This document shows, in pieces, positions 1-7,497 of a DNA stretch of 58,921 nt. The position numbers and the translations under genes are program-made. The DNA is from Bacteroidales bacterium (GTDB lineage: Bacteria; Bacteroidota; Bacteroidia; Bacteroidales; UBA932): contig JAFRPH010000010.1 in assembly GCA_017429205.1 (NCBI GenBank), forward strand, positions 1-58,921, read 5' to 3'. Positions within the stretch are counted from its first letter, which is position 1; each line of letters opens with the position of its first letter. The notes beneath the pieces are model-generated. The model was not told the origin of the DNA and searched no databases. It was given only the letters and a program-made list of their open reading frames with translations.

Positions 1-66
1 AGTGGCCACGATCATTGCAGAACTGACAAGCGGATGCAGGACAACTGCAACTTATTGAAACCGTGA
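1..66 (+). CDS. Possible 3' end of a gene cut by the window edge
   Basis: Frame 1 is open from the first base to a TGA at 64-66 and would give a 21-residue tail rich in Cys, Asp and Lys (ending NLLKP). There is too little sequence to recognise a family, and an open stretch this short can occur by chance. Confidence 0.2.
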   Translation, partial: SGHDHCRTDKRMQDNCNLLKP

Positions 67-116
67 AAGAGAAAACAGACTAAAAACTGTAAACAAAAAT
101 CAGGACGGGTCAGCAT

Positions 117-163
117 GCTTCGTCTAATAATACCGGGGGAAGACCCCCGGACCCCCTCCGTCG
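117..163 (+). repeat. 47-bp direct repeat, copy 1
   Basis: It starts GCTTCGTCTAATAATACC and ends CCCCCTCCGTCG. It matches copy 2 (185-231) at 46 of 47 positions. The core CCGGGGG, AAGA, CCCCCGG can form a 7-bp hairpin. It is flanked by the inverted pair AGCATGCTTCG (112-122) and CGAAGCATGCT (174-184). Confidence 0.85.
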
Positions 164-184
164 GCTTCGCCTCCGAAGCATGCT

Positions 185-231
185 GCTTCGTCTAACAATA
201 CCGGGGGAAGACCCCCGGACCCCCTCCGTCG
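185..231 (+). repeat. 47-bp direct repeat, copy 2
   Basis: This is the second copy of the repeat at 117-163, offset by 68 bp, with a single T-to-C difference in TAACAATACC. It has the same hairpin core. Confidence 0.85.
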
Positions 232-293
232 CTACGCTCCAGGGTCTACGTAGCACATAGAATAGAAACCTTCTATTTACTGAAGGAAGTCCG

Positions 294-327
294 CCTGGAC
301 ACCTTTGACCGGCTTCGCCTCCGAAAA
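294..327 (+). repeat. Degenerate 34-bp direct repeat, copy 1
   Basis: It begins CCTGGACACCTT and ends CCGAAAA. It matches 445-478 at 27 of 34 positions by eye. Confidence 0.5.
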
Positions 328-340
328 CAGCTTTGGTTCG

Positions 341-421
341 CCCGTAGGTCCATTTGGGGGACTAACGGGGCAATTATCGAGGGTTTTTCTTTCCAGTAGG
401 TACTGGGTATGGACCTACGGG
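341..421. repeat. 13-bp inverted repeat pair
   Basis: CCCGTAGGTCCAT at 341-353 and its exact reverse complement ATGGACCTACGGG at 409-421 flank 55 bases. It may be a degraded mobile repeat; no function is visible. Confidence 0.6.
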
Positions 422-444
422 AAAGGGGCGGTGCAGAGGAGGCT

Positions 445-478
445 CCTGGACACCTTACGTCGGGTTCGCGTACGAAAA
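445..478 (+). repeat. Degenerate 34-bp direct repeat, copy 2
   Basis: It begins CCTGGACACCTT and ends TACGAAAA. It is the partner of 294-327. Confidence 0.5.
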
Positions 479-484
479 GTATAC

Positions 485-519
485 AAAAAAGTCCATGCGC
501 GGGAGGGCATGGACTTTTT
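485..519 (-). terminator. Intrinsic terminator of the phosphatase operon
   Basis: A perfect 13-bp stem (AAAAAGTCCATGC at 486-498 with GCATGGACTTTTT at 507-519) closes an 8-base loop. On the minus strand it ends in a run of T. It lies just downstream of the stop codon of the minus-strand phosphatase gene. Confidence 0.8.
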
Positions 520-537
520 CGGAGGGGGACGGGCGGG

Positions 538-1812
538 CTATTTCGTCATTTCGGGGACGTTGTCGACCTTGGCCTGCCAGCAGGCGCGGAGGTCGGACCA
601 CTTGTAGTAGGGGAAGGTGTCCGTGGCAACCGGGAGGGTGACCTCGTAGCCGTTCAGGAGGCATTTCACGAGGATCGGGTCGGTGGCGCGGCGGCCGCGG
701 TAGAAGACCAGGTGGATGGTCGAGGCCTTGCAGGTCTTCCAGTTCTGGTAGACGTTCTTGACCTCGTACGGATCCTCGGGATCCAGGTCGGCGCCGTCCA
801 GGCCCATCAGGACCGTCAGGGGGCCGATGTAGGAGTCGTGGCCGAAGCGGAAGTCGGCGATGCGGTCGCTGGTGCCGTCCAGGACGGCGTCGGCCTTCTT
901 CAGGAAATCCTTCAGGATGGGCACGGTGTTGTACTGGTCGCGGAAAACCCAGGAATAGGAGCCCAGGTTGGCGGTTTCCCAGTTCTGGACGATGTCCGCA
1001 TCGGTCAGGATATTGCCCATCATCCCTTCGTGGTCGATGTTCGGGAGGGAGGTGTACAGGCTCACGAGGTTGCCGGCGATGGAGCGCATGTTGCCGGGGA
1101 GGCCTTCCGTGGACTTGAAGACCCGGGAGATCACCTTCTCGTTGAGGGAGTTGTCCCGCTCGAACTTGTCGCGGTTCTTCTCATAGCGGGGATTGACCTT
1201 GGGCCATTCGCGATAGGCGGGATTCTCCTTGTCGCCCGGGACCACGCCGTCCAGGGTGAAGCGGGAGGACTGCTCCCGGATTTCGATCTTCGGATTGCAC
1301 TGCACGAGCTCCTGGCAGAAAGCCGACATGCTCATCACGCAACGGCCTGAAAGCGAGGAGATGGCGAGCACATTGCCCCCCTTCCAGAACACTTCCGGGA
1401 AGCGCTCGTACATCGTGCGGGCGATCTGCTGGTGCTGCTGCCAGCCCAGGTCGGACAGCTCGCTGATGCCGGTCATCAGTTCCTGCTTCGCGTCGAGGAA
1501 ACGGGCGTAGAAGGCCTCGCCCTCGTCGGTCAGGAGCTGCTTCTCGTGGGCGGCCAGCAGCAGGGTGTCGAGCTGCTTGTAGAGGCGGTCGTTCCAATAG
1601 TAGCGGGAACCGTGCCGGGCGTATCCGGTGATATAGAATGGCTTGTAGCCACGCGGGGAAGGCGTGATGGGCTCCATCTTGAAGTCGTAGGGGTAGTCGG
1701 TGCCGTAGGCCTTGCGAGGGTCGGCCTTCAGCTGCTCGAGCGCGGGGACATTCTGTGCCAGGGCACCGATGGCGCAAAGGACGGTGACGATGCTGATCAG
1801 GAAACGTTTCAT
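538..1812 (-). CDS. Secreted histidine-type acid phosphatase (branch 2)
   Basis: The 424-residue protein begins with a signal peptide (about residues 1-19, hydrophobic core, then ALAQ). The RHG motif of the histidine phosphatase superfamily is at 66-68 (GYARHGSRYYW), and the branch-2 HD motif is at 325-326 (RFGHDSYIG). The family transfers phosphate to the RHG histidine and hydrolyses phosphomonoesters, including inositol phosphates, in the periplasm or outside. The specific substrate cannot be read from the sequence. It is the last gene of a minus-strand group, 39 bp after maf, and is followed by a strong terminator. Confidence 0.85.
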   Translation of the reverse strand: MKRFLISIVTVLCAIGALAQNVPALEQLKADPRKAYGTDYPYDFKMEPITPSPRGYKPFYITGYARHGSRYYWNDRLYKQLDTLLLAAHEKQLLTDEGEAFYARFLDAKQELMTGISELSDLGWQQHQQIARTMYERFPEVFWKGGNVLAISSLSGRCVMSMSAFCQELVQCNPKIEIREQSSRFTLDGVVPGDKENPAYREWPKVNPRYEKNRDKFERDNSLNEKVISRVFKSTEGLPGNMRSIAGNLVSLYTSLPNIDHEGMMGNILTDADIVQNWETANLGSYSWVFRDQYNTVPILKDFLKKADAVLDGTSDRIADFRFGHDSYIGPLTVLMGLDGADLDPEDPYEVKNVYQNWKTCKASTIHLVFYRGRRATDPILVKCLLNGYEVTLPVATDTFPYYKWSDLRACWQAKVDNVPEMTK

Positions 1813-1851
1813 TAAGTAATTAGTGTTGTGGTTTTGCTTGGCAAGCGTTTT

Positions 1852-2448
1852 CTACAGCAGTTTAAGCAAGGTCTCGTATACTTTCTGGATGGGGAACCCG
1901 ACGACGTTGAAGTAAGAGCCGTCGATGCGGGTGATGCCGGCGTGGCCGATCCATTCCTGGATGGCGTAGGCGCCGGCCTTGTCGAAGGGCCGGCACGTGT
2001 CGACATAATAGGTGATCTCCTCGTCGGTCAGGTCCTTGAACCAGACCTCGGTGGTGTCGGTGAAGGTCTCCTCCGAGGAGGTGGTGCGGACGGTGACGGC
2101 GGTCGTGACGTGGTGCTCGCGGCCGGAGAGGTCCCGGAGCATCCGGATGGCGTCTTCGCGGTCCTTGGGTTTTCCGAGGATTTCACCCGGGCGGCTGTCG
2201 GACGGCGGGAGGATGACCATCGTGTCGGCGGTGATGAGGATTTCGTTCTCGGCCAAAGGCCGATGGAACCCGTGCGACTTGCCGATGGACATCAGCCGGG
2301 GAACCTCGTCATAGGGCGTGTCCGGGCTGAAGTGTTCGTCGAAGTCGTTCTGGGTATCGACCTCGAAATCAATGTTCAAGCCAGCGAGCAGCTCCCGCCG
2401 TCTGGGGGAGTTGCTGCCGAGGATCACACGCTTTCCTTTCAGGTCCAT
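1852..2448 (-). CDS. maf: Maf-like nucleotide pyrophosphatase
   Basis: The 198-residue protein carries the Maf signature near the N terminus (LGSNSPRRRELLAGL, about 10-24), the TADT catalytic Asp region (about 72-75) and the GKPKDREDAIRML block. Maf proteins hydrolyse dTTP/UTP or modified nucleoside triphosphates to monophosphates, which keeps such nucleotides out of nucleic acids. It begins 3 bp after the KdsC-like gene and is probably co-transcribed with it. Which Maf subfamily it belongs to is not certain. Confidence 0.9.
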   Translation of the reverse strand: MDLKGKRVILGSNSPRRRELLAGLNIDFEVDTQNDFDEHFSPDTPYDEVPRLMSIGKSHGFHRPLAENEILITADTMVILPPSDSRPGEILGKPKDREDAIRMLRDLSGREHHVTTAVTVRTTSSEETFTDTTEVWFKDLTDEEITYYVDTCRPFDKAGAYAIQEWIGHAGITRIDGSYFNVVGFPIQKVYETLLKLL

Positions 2449-2451
2449 CCG

Positions 2452-2961
2452 CTAGAATTTCCGTTTGTATTCACCCGTGTCGAAGACCCATTTCCCTTGG
2501 GCCTTCAGGGTCTGTTCGATGACTTCCCGGATGCATCCCTTGCCGCCGGGCTTGGTGGAGACGATGTCCGCCACGGCCTTCGCTTCCTCGACCGCGTCAG
2601 ACGGGCATACACCGCAGCCTGCGGCCTGCAGGACCTCGATATCCGGCACGTCGTCGCCGAAATACATCACTTCTTCGGGTTTCAGTTCATATTTCTCGCA
2701 GAACTCCCGGAACTGGTCCATCTTGTCCCGGCAGTGGAGATAGACGTCCTCCGGCAGGATGCCGCTCGCGAGCATCCGCTTCCGGATGGATTCGGAGCTG
2801 CCGCCGGTGATGATGCCCACTGGGTAGCCGTTCATCACGGCCATCCGGATGGCGAAGCCGTCTTTCGCGTCATACACGCGCAGGAGGTCGCCCTCGGTCG
2901 TGCACAGGATGCTGCCGTCGGTGAAGACGCCGTCGATGTCTAAGGCAAAGGCCTTGATCAT
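2452..2961 (-). CDS. kdsC: KdsC-type HAD phosphatase (KDO-8-phosphate phosphatase)
   Basis: This is a 169-residue HAD-superfamily C0 (capless) phosphatase. It has motif I DIDGVFTDG (D8 and D10), motif II around IITGGSS and motif III GDDVPDIE followed by CGVCPSDAVEEAK. Family members convert 3-deoxy-D-manno-octulosonate 8-phosphate to KDO for LPS inner core. Close relatives act on other sugar phosphates, so the substrate is inferred. Its start overlaps the stop of the DUF3467 gene by 4 bp (ATGA). Confidence 0.85.
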   Translation of the reverse strand: MIKAFALDIDGVFTDGSILCTTEGDLLRVYDAKDGFAIRMAVMNGYPVGIITGGSSESIRKRMLASGILPEDVYLHCRDKMDQFREFCEKYELKPEEVMYFGDDVPDIEVLQAAGCGVCPSDAVEEAKAVADIVSTKPGGKGCIREVIEQTLKAQGKWVFDTGEYKRKF

Positions 2962-3299
2962 GACTTGTTTCCTCCCAGGGGACCGAAGGAGTTGAGGTCG
3001 AAGGTCGCGCCGCCCTGGGGCTTGTTGCCGCCGCTCAGGTCGATGACGCCGAACTGGGCCTCGTACTTGGACATGTTGTCGAATAGGGCGTTCATCAGGC
3101 GCTTGGCGTGCTCGGGGGTCATGATGATACGGTCGCCGACCTGGGCCTTGGGGATGCCGGGCAGGGTGGCCGCGAAATCCAGCACGAACTCGCTCCGGGA
3201 ATGGGAGATGATGGCGAGGTTCGAATAGGACACCTTCGTCGTCGGGGTCAGTTCGATGGCGAGCTGGTTCTGCGGAGGTTTGGGGGTGTTATTATCCAT
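2958..3299 (-). CDS. DUF3467 domain protein
   Basis: The 113-residue protein matches the small DUF3467 family common in Bacteroidota: FVLDFAATLPG (about 38-48), then GDRIIMTPEHAKRLMNAL and a C-terminal helix. Its function is unknown. It has no signal peptide and is probably cytoplasmic. It is the first gene of the operon with kdsC, maf and the phosphatase, and a -7 element lies 29 bp upstream. Confidence 0.8.
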   Translation of the reverse strand: MDNNTPKPPQNQLAIELTPTTKVSYSNLAIISHSRSEFVLDFAATLPGIPKAQVGDRIIMTPEHAKRLMNALFDNMSKYEAQFGVIDLSGGNKPQGGATFDLNSFGPLGGNKS

Positions 3300-3327
3300 A
3301 ATAAGTTCCGTTTCAAGTTATCGTTCG

Positions 3328-3335
3328 CAAATTTA
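3328..3335 (-). promoter_or_regulatory. -7 promoter element for the DUF3467-kdsC-maf operon
   Basis: Read on the minus strand this is TAAATTTG, matching the Bacteroidota consensus TAnnTTTG. It is placed back to back with the valS element. Confidence 0.55.
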
Positions 3336-3347
3336 ACAAAAATTCGT

Positions 3348-3355
3348 TACTTTTG
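3348..3355 (+). promoter_or_regulatory. -7 promoter element for valS
   Basis: TACTTTTG matches TAnnTTTG. Transcription would start near 3362 and leave a leader of about 60 bases that holds a hairpin. No clear -33 TTTG is visible. Confidence 0.55.
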
Positions 3356-3369
3356 TAAGATTAATAGAG

Positions 3370-3390
3370 ATTCCGGGTCCGGCCCGGAAT
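3370..3390. repeat. REP-like hairpin in the valS leader
   Basis: ATTCCGGG (3370-3377) and CCCGGAAT (3383-3390) form a perfect 8-bp stem over a 5-base loop, followed by GACAAC. The -GGAATGACA ending resembles the -AGAATGACA ending of the repeats in ligA and ispG. It would sit in the 5' UTR of valS. Confidence 0.6.
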
Positions 3391-3420
3391 GACAACGAGA
3401 GAACAACCCGAGAGAAAACC

Positions 3421-6069
3421 ATGGAATTAGCAGCGAAGTACAATGCCGCGGAAGTGGAGGACAAATGGTACGCCTACTGGCTGGACCACAAGTTTTTCCA
3501 TTCCGAACCCAATGAGAAGGAACCTTACACGATCGTGATCCCGCCGCCCAATGTGACGGGCATCCTGCACATGGGTCACGTTTTGAACAATACCCTGAAC
3601 GACGTCCTCATCCGGAACGCCCGCATGCACGGCAAGAACGCGTGCTGGGTGCCGGGAACGGACCACGCTTCCATCGCCACCGAATCCAAGGTGGTCGCCA
3701 AGCTCAAGGCGATGGGCATCTCCAAGGAGGACATCGGCCGCGAGGAGTTCCTCAAGCACGCCTGGGAATGGAAGGAGGAGCACGGCGGGATCATCCTGCA
3801 GCAGCTCCGCAAGCTGGGCTGCTCCTGCGACTGGGACCGCACCCGCTTCACGATGGAGCCAGCCCTCAGCGAGGCCGTCCTGAACACCTTTGTCTATTTT
3901 TACAAGAAAGGATGGATCTACAAGGGCGTCCGGATGGTGAACTGGGACCCCGAGGCCCTCACGGCCGTGAGTGACGACGAAGTCATCCACAAGGACACCC
4001 AGAGCCATTTCTACCACCTCCGCTATTACATTTCCGACGGCAACGGCAATCCCACGGACAAGTTCCTCGTGATCGCCACCACCCGTCCGGAAACCATCAT
4101 GGCCGACGCCGCCATCTGCGTGAACCCGAACGACGAGCGCCATCACTGGCTGCGCGGCAAGAAGGTCCTGATTCCGCTGATCAACCGCGAAATCCCCGTG
4201 ATCGAGGACGATTACGTGGAGATGGACTTCGGTACCGGCTGCCTGAAGGTGACCCCGGCGCACGACGTGCACGACTACGAGATCGGCCTGCGCCACAACC
4301 TGCCGGTCCTCGAGATCATCGACGACCACGGCAAGCTGAACGAGAACGCGCAGATCCTCGTGGGCGAGGACCGCTTCGTCGCCCGCAAGAAGATCGTGAA
4401 GATGCTGGAGGAAGCCGGCAACCTGGTGAAGGTGGAAGACTACACCTCGCCGGTGGGCTACTCCGAGCGGACGAACGCCGTCATCGAGCCCAAGCTCTCC
4501 GCCCAGTGGTTCCTGAAGATGGACACCCTGGCGAAGGTCGCCCTGGAGACGGTCGAGAGCGGCCGCACGAAGTTCATCCCCGAGCGCTATGTCAACACCT
4601 ACCGCCACTGGATGGAGAACGCCCACGATTGGTGCATCTCCCGCCAGCTCTGGTGGGGCCAGCGCATTCCGGCCTACTACCTGCCGAACGGCCAGTACGT
4701 GGTGGAGGCCACACCTGAAGCCGCACTGAAGGCGGCGCAGGCTATCTGCCCGGATATCAAGATGGAAGACCTCCATCAGGACGAGGACGTGCTGGACACC
4801 TGGTTCAGCTCCTGGCTCTGGCCCATCTCGGTCTTCGATCCGGAAATGCCCGGCCATCCGGACCACAAGCCCAACAAGGACCTGGCCTACTACTATCCCA
4901 CGAGCGACCTCGTGACCGGCCCGGACATCATCTTCTTCTGGGTGGCCCGCATGATCATGGCCGGCGAGGAGTTCATGGGCCGGGAACCGTTCTCCAACGT
5001 GTATTTCACCGGCATCGTCCGCGACAAGATCGGCCGGAAGATGTCCAAGACCCTCGGCAACTCCCCGAACCCGCTGGACCTCATCGAAACCTACGGCGCC
5101 GACGCCGTCCGCATCGGCATGCTCCTGTGCTCGTCCGCCGGCAACGACATCTTCTATGACGAGGCACAGATCAAGCAGGGCGCGGCCTTCTGCAACAAGA
5201 TTTGGAACTCCTACCGCCTGGTGAAGGGCTTCTCCGTGGACGATTCCATCGCCCAGACGCCCGCCGCGGCCGCCGCGATCCGCTGGTTCGACGCGAAACT
5301 CAGCGAGACGGTCGCCACCGTGGAGGACCACTACCGCAAATTCCGCATCTCCGACGCCTTGATGGCCATCTACAAGCTGTTCTGGGACGATTACTGCGCC
5401 TGGTACCTCGAGGCCATCAAGCCGGCCTTCGGCCAGCCGGTGGACCGCGCCACCTACGACGCCACGCTGGGCTACTTCGAGGCCCTGCTCAAACTCATCC
5501 ATCCGGTGATGCCGTTCATCACGGAGGAACTGTGGCAGAACATGGAGGACCGCAAGGAAGGGGAGACCATCATGTATGCGGCCGCTCCCGCCGTGAAACC
5601 GTTCGATCCGGAGACGCTCGTGAACTTCGAGCTCGCCGAGGAAGCCGTGAACGGCGTCCGCGGCATCCGCAACCAGAAGAACATCGCCCCGAAGGAAACC
5701 CTCGACCTCAAGATCAAGGGCGGCTTCCCGGCCGACGTCCTCCCGGTCGTCGAGAAGATGGGCAATGTGACGGTCGAAACCGTGGCCGATTTCGGCTCCG
5801 GACAGGGGGTCGGATTCATGGTCCGCACCCACGAAATGTTCGTCGCGCTGAGCGGTCTGGTGAACGTCGCTGAAGAGATTGCGAAGCTTGAAAAAGACCT
5901 CGCATACCAGCAGAAATTCCTCGCCGGCGTCCGCGGAAAGCTCGCCAACGAGCGCTTCGTGGCCAACGCGCCGGCCGCCGTCATCGAGAACGAGCGTAAG
6001 AAGGAGGCGGATTCACTCTCCAAGATTGAAAGCCTGGAGTCGCAACTGAAAGCGCTGAAAAATAGCTGA
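3421..6069 (+). CDS. valS: Valyl-tRNA synthetase
   Basis: This is an 882-residue class I aminoacyl-tRNA synthetase. The HIGH motif is HMGH at 50-53 within PPPNVTGILHMGH, and the KMSKS motif is KMSKT at 540-544. The long inserted editing domain includes TTRPETIMADAA, a block typical of ValS/IleS/LeuS. The C terminus (about 815-882) is a charged coiled coil as in ValS. It charges tRNA-Val with valine in the cytoplasm. Length is normal and all motifs are intact. The gap to the next gene is filled by a 33-bp palindromic element. Confidence 0.98.
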   Translation: MELAAKYNAAEVEDKWYAYWLDHKFFHSEPNEKEPYTIVIPPPNVTGILHMGHVLNNTLNDVLIRNARMHGKNACWVPGTDHASIATESKVVAKLKAMGISKEDIGREEFLKHAWEWKEEHGGIILQQLRKLGCSCDWDRTRFTMEPALSEAVLNTFVYFYKKGWIYKGVRMVNWDPEALTAVSDDEVIHKDTQSHFYHLRYYISDGNGNPTDKFLVIATTRPETIMADAAICVNPNDERHHWLRGKKVLIPLINREIPVIEDDYVEMDFGTGCLKVTPAHDVHDYEIGLRHNLPVLEIIDDHGKLNENAQILVGEDRFVARKKIVKMLEEAGNLVKVEDYTSPVGYSERTNAVIEPKLSAQWFLKMDTLAKVALETVESGRTKFIPERYVNTYRHWMENAHDWCISRQLWWGQRIPAYYLPNGQYVVEATPEAALKAAQAICPDIKMEDLHQDEDVLDTWFSSWLWPISVFDPEMPGHPDHKPNKDLAYYYPTSDLVTGPDIIFFWVARMIMAGEEFMGREPFSNVYFTGIVRDKIGRKMSKTLGNSPNPLDLIETYGADAVRIGMLLCSSAGNDIFYDEAQIKQGAAFCNKIWNSYRLVKGFSVDDSIAQTPAAAAAIRWFDAKLSETVATVEDHYRKFRISDALMAIYKLFWDDYCAWYLEAIKPAFGQPVDRATYDATLGYFEALLKLIHPVMPFITEELWQNMEDRKEGETIMYAAAPAVKPFDPETLVNFELAEEAVNGVRGIRNQKNIAPKETLDLKIKGGFPADVLPVVEKMGNVTVETVADFGSGQGVGFMVRTHEMFVALSGLVNVAEEIAKLEKDLAYQQKFLAGVRGKLANERFVANAPAAVIENERKKEADSLSKIESLESQLKALKNS

Positions 6070-6072
6070 TAA

Positions 6073-6105
6073 AACAAAATTGTTTAATGTGTTAACATTT
6101 TTGTT
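6073..6105. repeat. 33-bp palindromic element, copy 1
   Basis: The left arm is AACAAAATTGTT, the 9-base spacer TAATGTGTT and the right arm AACATTTTTGTT. It fills the valS-thioesterase gap and abuts the next ATG, leaving no room for a Shine-Dalgarno site. The reverse complement of the copy in mnmE has identical arms and differs at 3 spacer bases (30 of 33 identical). The flanks are not conserved. Confidence 0.8.
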
Positions 6106-6522
6106 ATGACGCATTTTGAGGTATCTTTCCCCGTCCGGTACTACGAAACCGACCAAATGGCGGTGGTCCATCACTCCAACTACATCCGCTATTTCGAGAT
6201 CGCCCGGAATGCGATGATGGTGGAGTGGGGATTTCCGATCGAGCGGTGCGAAAACGAGTACGGGGTGATGATCCCGATCGTCTCCGTCGAGTGCCGCTTC
6301 AAGCATCCGGCCCGGATGGGGGATGTCCTGACCGCGGTCGCCGAGATCGACAGGACGCCCTTGGCGAAACTCGTCGTCCGGCAGGCCGTCCTCAACCAGG
6401 ACGGGGAAGTCTGCGCCGACGGTGCCGTGACCCTCGGCTTCATCGACGCGAAGACTTTCCGTCCCGTCAGGTGCCCCGAGCTCCTGGCCCAGATTATCGA
6501 AAACCATCTAAACGACAAGTAA
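6106..6522 (+). CDS. YbgC-type acyl-CoA thioesterase
   Basis: This 138-residue single hotdog-fold protein belongs to the 4-hydroxybenzoyl-CoA thioesterase/YbgC family. The active-site stretch is [18 protein letters not shown] (about 14-31); the Asp is the expected catalytic residue, and the pattern matches the family's D-x(6)-H-x-N-Y. Family members hydrolyse short acyl-CoA or acyl-ACP thioesters in the cytoplasm. It is probably co-transcribed with valS or with tatA, whose start is 1 bp downstream of its stop. Confidence 0.85.
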   Translation: MTHFEVSFPVRYYETDQMAVVHHSNYIRYFEIARNAMMVEWGFPIERCENEYGVMIPIVSVECRFKHPARMGDVLTAVAEIDRTPLAKLVVRQAVLNQDGEVCADGAVTLGFIDAKTFRPVRCPELLAQIIENHLNDK

Positions 6523-6523
6523 T

Positions 6524-6733
6524 ATGCTGATCATTTACCCCCTGATGTTAGGAACCTGGGAGATTGTCGCGATCGTCCTGGTCGTCCTTCTGCTTTTCGG
6601 CGGCAAGAAGATTCCCGAGCTGATGAAAGGCCTTGGCAAGGGTGTCAAGAGCTTCAAGCAGGGTATGAACGAGGTGGAGAAGGAGATCAAGGAACTCGAC
6701 GAGGAAGGTTATAAAAAGGACGAGAAGAAGTAG
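6524..6733 (+). CDS. tatA: Twin-arginine translocase subunit TatA/E
   Basis: The 69-residue protein has one N-terminal membrane helix (about residues 9-26), the [16 protein letters not shown] hinge and amphipathic helix, and a charged Lys/Glu tail. TatA forms the channel for folded Tat substrates. The neighbouring tatC makes the identification firm. No TatB is nearby, as in many Bacteroidota where a TatA protein serves both roles. Confidence 0.93.
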   Translation: MLIIYPLMLGTWEIVAIVLVVLLLFGGKKIPELMKGLGKGVKSFKQGMNEVEKEIKELDEEGYKKDEKK

Positions 6734-7497
6734 TGGCCCAGGACGGTGAAATGTCCTTCTGGGACCATCTCGACGTATTGAGGGGGACTTTGTTCCGCTC
6801 AATCGGCGCCATTGTCCTCGTTTCCATCGTCTTCCTGGCGATTCCGGAGCGGCTGTTCAAGGCCGTGCTCTGGCCGACCACGCCCGATTTCATCCTCTAC
6901 AAGTGGCTGGGACTGGATTTCTCGATGACCCTGATCAACATCGAGGTGTCGGCCCAGTTTTTCGTGCACCTCAAGATCTCGATCCTGATGGCGGCTATCG
7001 TCGCCTTCCCGTATGTGATCTGGGAAATCTGGAAATTCATCGCCCCCGCCCTTTACGACAATGAGAAGAAAGCGGTGCGGAAGGCGTTCGGGATGTCTTC
7101 GTTCCTGTTCTACCTGGGCGTCGCGGTGGGCTATTTCATCGTCCTGCCGGTGTGCCTGATGTTCTTTATGAACTATACGGTCAGCGACGCGGTGCAGAAC
7201 ACGATTTCCCTGAGTTCGTACATTTCCCTGTTCACCTCGATGGTGTTCCTCATCGGCCTGCTGTTCGAGTTCCCGACGGTCGTGCTGGTTCTCTCCAGCA
7301 TGGGCATCCTGACCCGGAAGCAGCTGCGGGGATACCGGAAAGCGGCTTTCGTCGTGATCCTGGTCCTGGCCGCCTTCATCACCCCGAGCGACCCTTTCTC
7401 CATGTTCGTCCTGTCCATCCCGCTGTACGGGCTGTACGAATTCTCGATCCTGGTCTGCAAACCCGAAACTCCGTCCGACGATGATCTCGCTGAATAA
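6733..7497 (+). CDS. tatC: Sec-independent protein translocase TatC
   Basis: The 254-residue multi-pass membrane protein opens with SFWDHLDVLRGTLFRS, the conserved N-terminal TatC motif that binds the twin-arginine signal. About six membrane segments follow, including AAIVAFPYVIWEIWKFIAPALY and ALY-based loop residues typical of the family. The start chosen is GTG at 6733, which shares one base with the tatA stop. An ATG at 6751 is the alternative and would keep the SFWDHL motif. Confidence 0.95.
   Translation: MAQDGEMSFWDHLDVLRGTLFRSIGAIVLVSIVFLAIPERLFKAVLWPTTPDFILYKWLGLDFSMTLINIEVSAQFFVHLKISILMAAIVAFPYVIWEIWKFIAPALYDNEKKAVRKAFGMSSFLFYLGVAVGYFIVLPVCLMFFMNYTVSDAVQNTISLSSYISLFTSMVFLIGLLFEFPTVVLVLSSMGILTRKQLRGYRKAAFVVILVLAAFITPSDPFSMFVLSIPLYGLYEFSILVCKPETPSDDDLAE

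Larger units (their letters stand above)
67..484. other. Repeat-rich intergenic region without a convincing gene
   Basis: No reading frame here looks like protein. The stretch holds a 47-bp direct repeat, hairpin-forming GC-rich cores, an inverted repeat and a degenerate 34-bp direct repeat, listed separately. The motif CTTCGCCTCCGAA occurs at about 165-176 and 313-325, with a degenerate form near 465-477. It looks like accumulated dispersed repeats between two transcription units. Confidence 0.6.

Noticed and set aside
3356..3420. T-box or amino acid riboswitch upstream of valS
   Set aside because: The leader is only about 60 bases and holds one simple hairpin without a T-box sequence or specifier loop.
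3427..5832. Long open frame antisense to valS
   Set aside because: It is low complexity in V, G, D, H and L, as expected from antisense GC-rich codons; the valS frame carries all catalytic motifs.
6524..7497. Missing tatB as a sign of gene loss
   Set aside because: Bacteroidota commonly use a minimal TatA-TatC pair, so this is normal.
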